Positions 16,326 to 23,896 of a DNA stretch of 37,168 bases are shown here, in pieces. Each line of letters begins with the position of its first letter. Position 1 is the first letter of the stretch. Location of the stretch: contig RFZJ01000036.1 in the NCBI GenBank assembly GCA_009920765.1, positions 1 to 37,168 on the forward strand. Reading direction: 5' to 3'. The notes beneath the pieces are model-generated. The model did no database searches. It worked only from the letters and a program-made list of their open reading frames with translations, and was not told the origin of the DNA. The translations under genes were made by a program, and so were the position numbers. The stretch is from Planctomycetota bacterium (GTDB taxonomy: Bacteria > Planctomycetota > Planctomycetia > Gemmatales > Gemmataceae).

Positions 16326-17318
16326 ATGATTTCCATTATTATCCCCGTCTACAATGAAGATGAAAGCCTAGCTATTCTGCATGGCGAAATTTTAAATGTC
16401 GCACAGCTTCATCATTTGAAACTTGAAATTCTTTTTGTTGATGATGGCAGCAAAGATAATTCCTGGGATAAAATATGCGAACTTTCAGCAATGCATTCCA
16501 ATACACGGGGTATAAAGTTTCGCAGGAATTTTGGCAAAGCCGCAGCTTTGTCTGCAGGGTTTCAGGCTGCAACTGGGGATATTTTCATCACCATGGATGC
16601 AGACCTTCAAGATGATCCAGCGGAAATCCCAAACTTCTTAAAACAACTGGAACAAGGTGGCCCGGCCAGAAATGGCCAACCCTTCGCCTCTCTTGATGTC
16701 ATAAGCGGATGGAAAAAAGTAAGGCTGGATCCTTGGCACAAGACTTTTCCTAGCAAAATATTCAACAAAATGGTCAGCAATCTAACTGATGTGCATTTAA
16801 ACGATCACAATTGTGGCATGAAATGTTACAGGGCACCCATTTTTAAGGAAGTCAGGCTCTATGGTGAATTGCACCGATTTATTCCAGTGCTGGCAGCTGC
16901 AAGGGGATTCAAGGTAGGCGAACTCGCCATTAAGCACCGGGCAAGGAAGTTCGGGCATTCAAAATATGGGGTGCGCAGGTTTATCAAGGGTTTTTTAGAC
17001 TTATTAACGGTTAAGTTTTTAACAGGCTTTGGCCAAAGGCCACAGCATCTTTTAGGGGGAGCTGGTTTGTTTTCCTTCCTTGCAGGCTGTTTAGGCCTCA
17101 GTTATTTAGCGATTACATGGATTATTCGGCTTTGGGAACCCGATCTTTTTCCCCCACTCCATGATCGGCCACTTCTCATATATGCAGCTGCTTTTCTTTT
17201 ATTGGGTGCTCAAATGATGTCCATCGGATTCTTGGCCGAACTTATCACCGCTTTTCAGGGAAAAGATGCTGATACTTACAGTATTTCCGACTCTACACCT
17301 GTACAAAAGAACATTTAA
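16326..17318 (+). CDS. Membrane-bound family 2 glycosyltransferase (DPM1/GtrB-like)
   Basis: A 330-residue GT-A fold enzyme. The nucleotide-sugar site is clear: IIIPVYNED at the N-terminus, FVDDGSKDNSW (38-47) and MDADLQDDPAE with the metal-binding DAD at 91-93. NDHNCGMKCYRA and KHRARKFGHSKYG are typical of polyprenyl-phosphate glycosyltransferases. Two transmembrane helices close the protein (about 243-268 and 283-310). The expected reaction is transfer of a sugar from a nucleotide donor to a polyprenyl phosphate on the cytoplasmic side of the membrane. It follows the flippase-like gene, consistent with make-and-flip of a lipid-linked sugar. The donor sugar is unknown. Confidence 0.9.
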   Translation: MISIIIPVYNEDESLAILHGEILNVAQLHHLKLEILFVDDGSKDNSWDKICELSAMHSNTRGIKFRRNFGKAAALSAGFQAATGDIFITMDADLQDDPAEIPNFLKQLEQGGPARNGQPFASLDVISGWKKVRLDPWHKTFPSKIFNKMVSNLTDVHLNDHNCGMKCYRAPIFKEVRLYGELHRFIPVLAAARGFKVGELAIKHRARKFGHSKYGVRRFIKGFLDLLTVKFLTGFGQRPQHLLGGAGLFSFLAGCLGLSYLAITWIIRLWEPDLFPPLHDRPLLIYAAAFLLLGAQMMSIGFLAELITAFQGKDADTYSISDSTPVQKNI

Positions 17319-17343
17319 ATAAGATTTATTCACTTCTTTTTAA

Positions 17344-17372
17344 TTGACACATGATTAATTCCGATCTCTAAT
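17344..17372 (+). promoter_or_regulatory. Strong candidate sigma-70 promoter P1 of the DUF1501 gene cluster
   Basis: A perfect TTGACA (17344-17349), a 17-base spacer and TCTAAT (17367-17372, five of six). It is the best promoter match I found in the window. The start would be near 17379, giving a leader of about 130 bases that contains the second promoter. Confidence 0.6.
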
Positions 17373-17410
17373 TATGAAGCTAACTTAAATATCCATGCAT
17401 TTGTTTTGCA

Positions 17411-17439
17411 TTGATTTTTTGCTTGCTTTATTGTAGAAT
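17411..17439 (+). promoter_or_regulatory. Second candidate promoter P2 of the DUF1501 gene cluster
   Basis: TTGATT (17411-17416) and TAGAAT (17434-17439) with a 17-base spacer, four and five of six matches. It lies 67 bases downstream of P1 and would give a leader of about 65 bases. Confidence 0.45.
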
Positions 17440-17509
17440 ATGGCAACCTGCCTAAATATGTGTACGATTTACCCGCCTTTTTAATTCTTTTGGAACCGGA
17501 GAGAAAACA

Positions 17510-18853
17510 ATGGCTCATCAACCTGGAACTTGGTTTGCAGATCCTGCTCATTTTAAAAAACAAACCCGTAGATCTTTTCTGCAAATTGGCATGATCGGTG
17601 GCCTGGGGCTTACCCTTCCCGAATATTTCAAAATGCAGCAGGCCCAAGCTGTTGATTCAGTTGGCGGCAAACCCACCGTTGATGGCAAAGCCAAATCTGT
17701 AATCCATATTTACCTTCCAGGCGGTATGGCCCATCAAGATACTTTCGATCCAAAACCCTTGGCCCCAATTGAATACCGAGGCGATATTGCCCCGATCAAA
17801 ACCAAGCTCGAAGGCGTATACTTCGGCGAACATTTCAAAAACCTTGCAGGCGTTGCTGATAAAATCACCGTTTGCCGTTCCATGACTCATGGCGAAGCTG
17901 CTCACGAGCGCGGTACCCATAATATGTTCACCGGCTATCGTCCTAGCCCTGCACTAAGCTACCCTAGCTTTGGTAGTATTGTTTCCCATGAATTTGGGCC
18001 AAAAAACAATCTTCCTCCTTACATCTGTATTCCAAACCAGCCCAATGTATTTGCAGGTTCCGGTTATTTAAGTTCTGCTTACGGACCTTTCAGCTTGGGC
18101 AATGATCCTGCGAACAAGGGATTCTCCGTTCGCGACCTGCAACTTCCAGGCGGAATTGATGTAAGTCGCTTTACGCAACGTAAGTCCATGCTTGAAGCGG
18201 TTAATGACCATTTCAAGGCCAAAGAAAAATCGGATAATCTTGACGCAATGGATACCTTCTACAAACGAGCCTACAGCCTGATCAGTTCTGATCAAGCCAA
18301 GGAAGCGTTTAACATCGGTGCAGAAAAAGAAGAAATTCGCACCGAATACGGTCAAAACTCTGCTGGCCAGCGTATGCTTTTGGCTCGCAGGCTTGTTGCT
18401 GCGGGCGTTCGCTTTGTTTCCCTGACCTACGGTGGTTGGGATATGCATGGCGGAATCAAAGCAGCAATGGCAAACCAAGCTCCAGCTTTGGATCAAGCCC
18501 TTGCAACCTTGATTCGCGATTTGGATCGCACCGGTTTGCTTGACTCCACCTTGGTCATGGTATCATCCGAATTCGGTCGTACCCCCAAGATCAACGCCAC
18601 CGCTGGCCGCGATCACTGGCCTAAAGTTTTCAGCGTAATGCTCGCTGGTGGTGGTATCAAGAAGGGTATGATTTACGGTAGTTCCGATTCCACCGCTTCT
18701 GAACCAGAAGACGATGCGCTTTCTGTAGAAGATCTGTCAATGACCGTGTATAATCAGTTGGGCATTGATGGCGAAAAACGCTTGATTGCTCCTGGTAACA
18801 GGCCAATTGATATTGTTCGCGATGGCAAGGTTGTCAAAGAAATCCTTGCTTAG
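17510..18853 (+). CDS. DUF1501 family protein with Tat signal
   Basis: A 447-residue protein exported folded. The twin-arginine motif TRRSFLQIG (R20, R21) sits in a long N-terminal region, followed by a hydrophobic stretch. The body is a DUF1501 domain, related to the alkaline phosphatase/sulfatase superfamily: IHIYLPGGMAHQDTFDPK near the start, then SMTHGEAAHERGTHNMFTGY, GWDMHG, MVSSEFGRTP and GRDHWPKVFSV, which carry the conserved Asp/His residues expected for metal binding. The reaction is unknown. GGAGAG precedes the ATG. It is first in a row of four secreted proteins. DUF1501 next to DUF1549/DUF1553 genes is a recurrent planctomycete arrangement; here a PPC-domain gene lies between them. 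Confidence 0.93.
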   Translation: MAHQPGTWFADPAHFKKQTRRSFLQIGMIGGLGLTLPEYFKMQQAQAVDSVGGKPTVDGKAKSVIHIYLPGGMAHQDTFDPKPLAPIEYRGDIAPIKTKLEGVYFGEHFKNLAGVADKITVCRSMTHGEAAHERGTHNMFTGYRPSPALSYPSFGSIVSHEFGPKNNLPPYICIPNQPNVFAGSGYLSSAYGPFSLGNDPANKGFSVRDLQLPGGIDVSRFTQRKSMLEAVNDHFKAKEKSDNLDAMDTFYKRAYSLISSDQAKEAFNIGAEKEEIRTEYGQNSAGQRMLLARRLVAAGVRFVSLTYGGWDMHGGIKAAMANQAPALDQALATLIRDLDRTGLLDSTLVMVSSEFGRTPKINATAGRDHWPKVFSVMLAGGGIKKGMIYGSSDSTASEPEDDALSVEDLSMTVYNQLGIDGEKRLIAPGNRPIDIVRDGKVVKEILA

Positions 18854-18876
18854 TTCGAATCGTAATCATTGTGGTA

Positions 18877-18905
18877 TCCCCGGTTGATTAGCTTCAAGCC
18901 GGGGA
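18877..18905 (+). terminator. Hairpin after the DUF1501 gene, possible partial terminator
   Basis: TCCCCGG (18877-18883) and CCGGGGA (18899-18905) form a GC-rich stem. The sequence after it is only moderately T-rich, so termination may be partial, or the hairpin may protect the upstream mRNA end. Confidence 0.5.
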
Positions 18906-18931
18906 CACAATATTCTTCCTTCCAATTTTGT

Positions 18932-18962
18932 GAGCAGCTTTATTTAAGGCTGCTCGAATTTT
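18932..18962 (+). terminator. Second hairpin between the DUF1501 and PPC genes
   Basis: GAGCAGC (18932-18938) pairs with GCTGCTC (18949-18955); three further inner pairs make a ten-base stem closed by a four-base loop. GAATTTTA follows. It lies about 25 bases before the next start codon and may act as attenuator or weak terminator. Confidence 0.5.
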
Positions 18963-18980
18963 AAGTACTGAGACTCATCC

Positions 18981-21431
18981 ATGAAGATTTTTCTCTCTAG
19001 ATTTTTCTTGATGTCCATCACTGTCTTGGCATTGGCCTCCACCCTTAATGCAGCCTCCCCCAATCTTGGTGGCATTGCTCCACGGGGTTGGCAGCGGGGC
19101 ACCGAAGTTGAATTGACTTTTACCGGTGCAAGACTTGCCGATGCCAAGGAACTGCTTTTTTATCGTAAGGGAATCGAAACCACCAAGATGACAGTGGTAA
19201 GTGATACCCAGTTAAAAGCCATGGTGAAAATCAGCCCTGAAGCTGGCTTGGGTGAATATGGTGTACGAGTTCGAACTGCCTCGGGTATTAGTGAACTGCG
19301 TACTTTTTATGTGGGCGCACTTCCTGTAATCGAAGAAAAAGAACCTAATTCTGAATTCACAACCCCCCAAAAAATACCCATGAATGTCACTATTCACGGG
19401 GTTGCAAATAACGAAGATGCAGACTACTTCCTTGTTGAGGCAAAAAAAGGTGAACGCATAAGTGCTGAAGTTGAAGGCATGCGTCTTGGTACCGTGGTAT
19501 TTGATCCATTCGTAGCAATCCTCAATATGAAACGATTTGAACTAAGCGCGCGTGATGATTCCCCACTGACCGCTCAGGATTGTTTCGCTTCTATCGTTGC
19601 GCCCGAAGATGGCACGTATGTCATCTTGGTTCGTGAAAGTGCTTATGGTGGCAATGGCAATTGCAAATACAGGCTACATGTGGGTAATTTCCCAAGACCA
19701 ACCGGGGTTTATCCCACTGGTGGCAAAGCTGGAGAAGAAGTCGAAGTGACTTTTCTAGGCGACCCCGCAGGCCCCCTGAAACAAAAAATCAAACTGCCTT
19801 CTGTGATTGATCCAGAGTTTAAGATTTTTCCCCAAGACTCCACGGGTATATGCCCTTCAGGTATTCGTTTCGGTCTTTCCGACTATCCCAATACATTTGA
19901 AGTTGAACCCAATGACACCCCCGACAAAGCAACTCTTGTAAACTTCCCCAGCAGCTTCAATGGCATCATCGAAAAGAATGGCGATGTCGATTGTTTCCGC
20001 TTCAAGGGTGTGAAGGGGCAGGTTGTTGATATTCGATGCGTGGCACGCAAAAATGGTTCCCCGCTCGATCCCGTGATGACTCTTGCAATTGCCGGCGGTG
20101 CCAATGTTGCAACCAATGATGATTCGGGCGGTACCGATAGCTATTTCAGAGCTACACTCGACGATAAGGAATACATACTGACGATTACAGATCATCTTAA
20201 AAAAGGTGGATTTGATTACACTTACCGTGTAAGTTTTTCGCCAGTTCAAGGCAGCACCCTTGTAGCTATTCCCAAGGTGGCACAGTATTCCCAAGATAGA
20301 CAAACGATTAGTATTCCCAAGGGAAATCGGTTTGCAACCTTGATGACGGTTCAAAGGCGTGACCTCGCAGGTGATTTAAAACTTATTGCAGAAAAATTAC
20401 CTTCAGGCGTTACTATCAGCGTGGATGAGGTTTCAAATGGGATTGATTCCTTTGCAGTAGTTTTTGAAGCAACCAAAGATGCAGCAATTGCTGGTTCGCT
20501 TTCTGAAATCAAGGCTATTCCCACAGATCCTAAGATTCCTTGCAGCACCGAGTTCAACACCAATGCTGAGCTTACTTTTGGCAATCCAGGGCAGTCGATC
20601 TATTGGAGATACAACATGCCAACACTGGGTGTTGCTGTTACCGAGGAAGCACCATTCTCCATCCAGGTGATTGAACCAAAAGTGCCCCTGGTTCAAAATG
20701 GCTCGATGAATTTGAAAGTGGTTGTAAAGCGCAAGGAAGGATTCAATGGACCTATAAATGTCATTCCAGTTTACACCCCTCCCGGTGTTGGGACAATTGC
20801 AGCCATCACTATTCCGGAAAACCAAAACGAAGGCTTGTTTGCCATCAATGCCAATGCTGGTGCAAGAATCAAAAATTGGAAGACTGCATTATTAGCAAAT
20901 GCAACTACACCTACGGGAATGGTTTGGGCTTCTTCCCAATTATTCAACCTGGAAATCGCTGCACCGTTCATAACCGCTTCCATTGAACGAAGTGCGATTG
21001 AGCAGGGTAAGTCTTCCGAAATCCTTTGCAAGATTAATCAAACGAGCCCCTTCGAAGGGAAGGCTCAACTCCAATTAATCGGTCTTCCTTTGAAAGTCAC
21101 CTCAGCACCCGTTGAGATCGACTCCAAAACCAAGGAGGTTCTTGTCAAAGTTGAGATTGATAAAACCTCACCTGTTGGCCAGCACAAAAACATTATTTGC
21201 TCCGCAGTGATCACCAAGAATGGTGAACCGATTGTGCATACCTTGGGTAAAACGGATATAAGAATTGATGTACCGGCTGCGCCTAAAGTCGTTGCTAATG
21301 CACCTGCTACACCAGGTAAACCAGCAGCGGTTGCTCCCGCAGGCGAAAAGAGGCTAAGCAGGCTTGAGAAGCTTAGGCTCGAACAAGAAGAACGTGAAAA
21401 AGCTCAAAAATCCACCCCCGAAAAGAAATAG
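18981..21431 (+). CDS. Secreted protein with PPC domains (pre-peptidase C-terminal type)
   Basis: An 816-residue protein with signal peptide (residues 1-24, ending LNAAS). Residues 27-112 look like an IPT/TIG-type beta sandwich (GIAPRGWQRGTEVELTFTGARL). Two PPC-type domains follow, each opened by an acidic EPN motif: EKEPNSEF (119-126) leading to DADYFLVEAKKGERI, and EVEPNDTP (307-314) leading to DVDCFRFKGVKGQVV. The rest is beta-rich and unassigned. The last 40 residues are Pro/Ala-rich, then strongly charged and helical, perhaps a surface anchor or coiled coil. PPC domains usually bind carbohydrate or protein. No enzyme motif is visible. It lies between the DUF1501 and DUF1549/DUF1553 genes; the next gene starts 20 bases later. 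Confidence 0.85.
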   Translation: MKIFLSRFFLMSITVLALASTLNAASPNLGGIAPRGWQRGTEVELTFTGARLADAKELLFYRKGIETTKMTVVSDTQLKAMVKISPEAGLGEYGVRVRTASGISELRTFYVGALPVIEEKEPNSEFTTPQKIPMNVTIHGVANNEDADYFLVEAKKGERISAEVEGMRLGTVVFDPFVAILNMKRFELSARDDSPLTAQDCFASIVAPEDGTYVILVRESAYGGNGNCKYRLHVGNFPRPTGVYPTGGKAGEEVEVTFLGDPAGPLKQKIKLPSVIDPEFKIFPQDSTGICPSGIRFGLSDYPNTFEVEPNDTPDKATLVNFPSSFNGIIEKNGDVDCFRFKGVKGQVVDIRCVARKNGSPLDPVMTLAIAGGANVATNDDSGGTDSYFRATLDDKEYILTITDHLKKGGFDYTYRVSFSPVQGSTLVAIPKVAQYSQDRQTISIPKGNRFATLMTVQRRDLAGDLKLIAEKLPSGVTISVDEVSNGIDSFAVVFEATKDAAIAGSLSEIKAIPTDPKIPCSTEFNTNAELTFGNPGQSIYWRYNMPTLGVAVTEEAPFSIQVIEPKVPLVQNGSMNLKVVVKRKEGFNGPINVIPVYTPPGVGTIAAITIPENQNEGLFAINANAGARIKNWKTALLANATTPTGMVWASSQLFNLEIAAPFITASIERSAIEQGKSSEILCKINQTSPFEGKAQLQLIGLPLKVTSAPVEIDSKTKEVLVKVEIDKTSPVGQHKNIICSAVITKNGEPIVHTLGKTDIRIDVPAAPKVVANAPATPGKPAAVAPAGEKRLSRLEKLRLEQEEREKAQKSTPEKK

Positions 21432-21451
21432 GCTTTCTGGAGACTCCTACG

Positions 21452-23878
21452 ATGAAGATTTCTATTTTATCTGGCGCTTGTGCAATGTTGCTACTTGCTT
21501 CAGCAACCTCCATACAAGCAATTGCACCCGTTAGCATTGCTGTTTTCCCACCCGACATTAATATTCAATCCGCCCGTGGCAAACAACGTATCATCGTTCA
21601 AGCCAGCTACGCAGATGGCATTACACGCGATGTAACCGCCCAAGCCAAGGTTAACATCAGCGACCCCAAGGTTGCCAAAATTGTTGACCTCGAAGTCCTT
21701 CCAGTAGGCGATGGAAAATGCTCCGTCGCTGTTGAATTTGAAGGTAAAACGACACAGGTTCCTGTCGATGTTAAAGATGCCACCAAAGATAGGCCCATCA
21801 GTTTCAAGCTCGATGTCATGCCCATTTTTTTACGCAATGGCTGTAATCAAGGTGGTTGCCATGGCGCAGCAAGGGGCAAGGATGGATTTCGTCTTTCTCT
21901 TTTTGGTTTTGATCCCGATGGCGATCATTATCGTTTAACCCGCGAACTCAATGGCAGAAGAATCAACCTTGCGATTCCTGAGGAAAGCCTTTTAATTGAA
22001 AAATCCATTGGCAAGGTGCCTCATACTGGTGGGCAGAAATTCGCTGTAGGTGAGCAATATTACAACGACCTAGTTCGTTGGGTCGATGCAGGTGGCCCTC
22101 AAGATCCTGCTGGCATTCCAACTCCAGTATCGGTAGACCTTTATCCTAAAAGCGCTCTTTTGGATGGCAAAGGTAGCACCCAGCAATTAATCGTAAGGGC
22201 CAAGTATAGTGATGGCTCTGAACGCGATGTTACATCTCTTGCCCTTTTCCTCAGCAGCAATGATAGCTCGGGCAAAGTAAGCCCCAATGGTTTGGTAACT
22301 GCAGGCGACCGTGGTGAAGCCTTTGTTATGGCTCGCTTTTCAACCTTCACTGTTGGTGTTCCATTCATTGTTCTTCCCAAAGATCTGAAATTCTCTTTCC
22401 CCAACGCCCCTGAAAAGAATTACATCGACACCTTGGTAAATGCCAAGCTTAAAAACCTTCGTATCGCTCCCTCTGCGACTTGCTCTGATGAAGTTTTCTT
22501 GCGCAGAATATTCATCGACCTTACGGGTATGCTGCCTTCGGTTGAAGAATACAAGACATTCATGGCAAACAAGTCAGCAGACAAGAGAGAACAACTTGTT
22601 AAAGAGCTCATGGAACGGAAAGAATTTTCAGAACTATGGGTTTTAAAGTGGGCCGAACTCCTGCAAATTCGCAGCTCCAACCAAGTTAGTTACAAGGCAA
22701 CCCTGCTTTATTACAACTGGCTTCAAGATCGTATCGCACGAAATGTGCCACTTAACCAATGGGTTCAAGAGTTGCTTGGTGCCAATGGTGGAACCTTCAA
22801 TAATCCCGTTACGAACTACTATCAGAACGAAACAGATATTTTAAAAGTGACAGAAAATGTTGCACAAGTTTTCATGGGTATGCGTATCCAATGCGCCCAG
22901 TGCCATAACCATCCCTTCGATCGTTGGACCATGGATGATTATTATGGCTTTGCGGCTTTCTTTACCCAGATTGGCAGAAAACGAACTGATGATCCAAGGG
23001 AACTTGTTGTATTCAATAGTGGTACAGGCGAAATCAACCATCCTGTTGGTGGAAGGCGCATGGCTCCCAAGTATTTGGGTGGAGAAGTCCCTGATGTGAC
23101 CGGCAAAGATCGTCGGGCATTAATGGCTGAATGGCTTGCATCCCCTAAAAACCCTTACTTTGCCACCAATTTGGCCAACATGGTTTGGACTCACTTCTTC
23201 GGCTTGGGCATCATCAATGAAGTTGACGATGTTCGTGTCAGCAACCCTCCTTCCAATTCTGAATTACTTCAAGAATTAGGGAAGAAGTTCACCGAATACA
23301 ACTACGATTTCAAACGGCTTGTAAAGGATATCGTCCTTTCCAATACCTACCAGCTTTCTACTCAAACCAACCCCAGCAACGAAAGCGACATAAAGAATTT
23401 CAGCCATTCCTCAATCCGAAGAATCAAGGCTGAAACTTTCCTGGATTGCATCAGTCAGGTTACTGAAACGAAAAACAAGTTCCCTGGCTTGCCATTGGGC
23501 GCTCGTGCCGTGCAAATTGCTGATGGGCAAGTATCGAACTACTTCCTTACAACCTTCGGCAGGGCCACCCGTGAATCAGTATGCTCATGCGAAGTAAAGC
23601 TCGATCCGACCCTAAGCCAGAGTTTGCACCTGCTTAATGGCGATGCAACAACCCAAAGAATTACCCAGGGTAATTTGGTTGGCAAGCTTCTAAAAGAAAA
23701 GAAAACTCCAGAAGAAATCTTGGACGAGATTTATATTCGATGCCTTTCAAGAATGCCTTCTTCGGATGAAAAAACCAAGGTTCTGGCTTTGGTAAATGCA
23801 GAGAAAGATAAAAAGCAGGTTCTGGAAGATGCCTTCTGGGCGGTGCTTAACACACGCGAATATATGTTTAACCACTAA
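21452..23878 (+). CDS. Secreted DUF1549/DUF1553 protein with Ig-like and cytochrome-type motifs
   Basis: An 808-residue protein with signal peptide (1-23). Residues 27-108 and 226-308 are Ig-like (BIG2-type) domains, each with a SYADG/KYSDG-x-x-RDVT motif. Between them is a cysteine motif CNQGGCH (131-137), that is CxxxxCH rather than CxxCH, in a region like planctomycete cytochrome domains. DUF1549 follows (about 323-505; YIDTLVNAKL, FLRRIFIDLTGMLPS) and contains CAQCHNHPFDRW with a standard CxxCH at 481-485. DUF1553 makes up the C-terminal part (about 555-800). Function unknown; electron transfer or metal binding at the cell surface is a reasonable inference. GGAG precedes the ATG, and only 20 and 18 bases separate it from its neighbours, so it is in an operon. 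Confidence 0.92.
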   Translation: MKISILSGACAMLLLASATSIQAIAPVSIAVFPPDINIQSARGKQRIIVQASYADGITRDVTAQAKVNISDPKVAKIVDLEVLPVGDGKCSVAVEFEGKTTQVPVDVKDATKDRPISFKLDVMPIFLRNGCNQGGCHGAARGKDGFRLSLFGFDPDGDHYRLTRELNGRRINLAIPEESLLIEKSIGKVPHTGGQKFAVGEQYYNDLVRWVDAGGPQDPAGIPTPVSVDLYPKSALLDGKGSTQQLIVRAKYSDGSERDVTSLALFLSSNDSSGKVSPNGLVTAGDRGEAFVMARFSTFTVGVPFIVLPKDLKFSFPNAPEKNYIDTLVNAKLKNLRIAPSATCSDEVFLRRIFIDLTGMLPSVEEYKTFMANKSADKREQLVKELMERKEFSELWVLKWAELLQIRSSNQVSYKATLLYYNWLQDRIARNVPLNQWVQELLGANGGTFNNPVTNYYQNETDILKVTENVAQVFMGMRIQCAQCHNHPFDRWTMDDYYGFAAFFTQIGRKRTDDPRELVVFNSGTGEINHPVGGRRMAPKYLGGEVPDVTGKDRRALMAEWLASPKNPYFATNLANMVWTHFFGLGIINEVDDVRVSNPPSNSELLQELGKKFTEYNYDFKRLVKDIVLSNTYQLSTQTNPSNESDIKNFSHSSIRRIKAETFLDCISQVTETKNKFPGLPLGARAVQIADGQVSNYFLTTFGRATRESVCSCEVKLDPTLSQSLHLLNGDATTQRITQGNLVGKLLKEKKTPEEILDEIYIRCLSRMPSSDEKTKVLALVNAEKDKKQVLEDAFWAVLNTREYMFNH

Positions 23879-23896
23879 GATAACGGAGCTGAGTTC

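Noticed and set aside
19857..20354. 165-codon leftward open frame
   Set aside because: Antisense to the PPC-domain gene, with no start signal.
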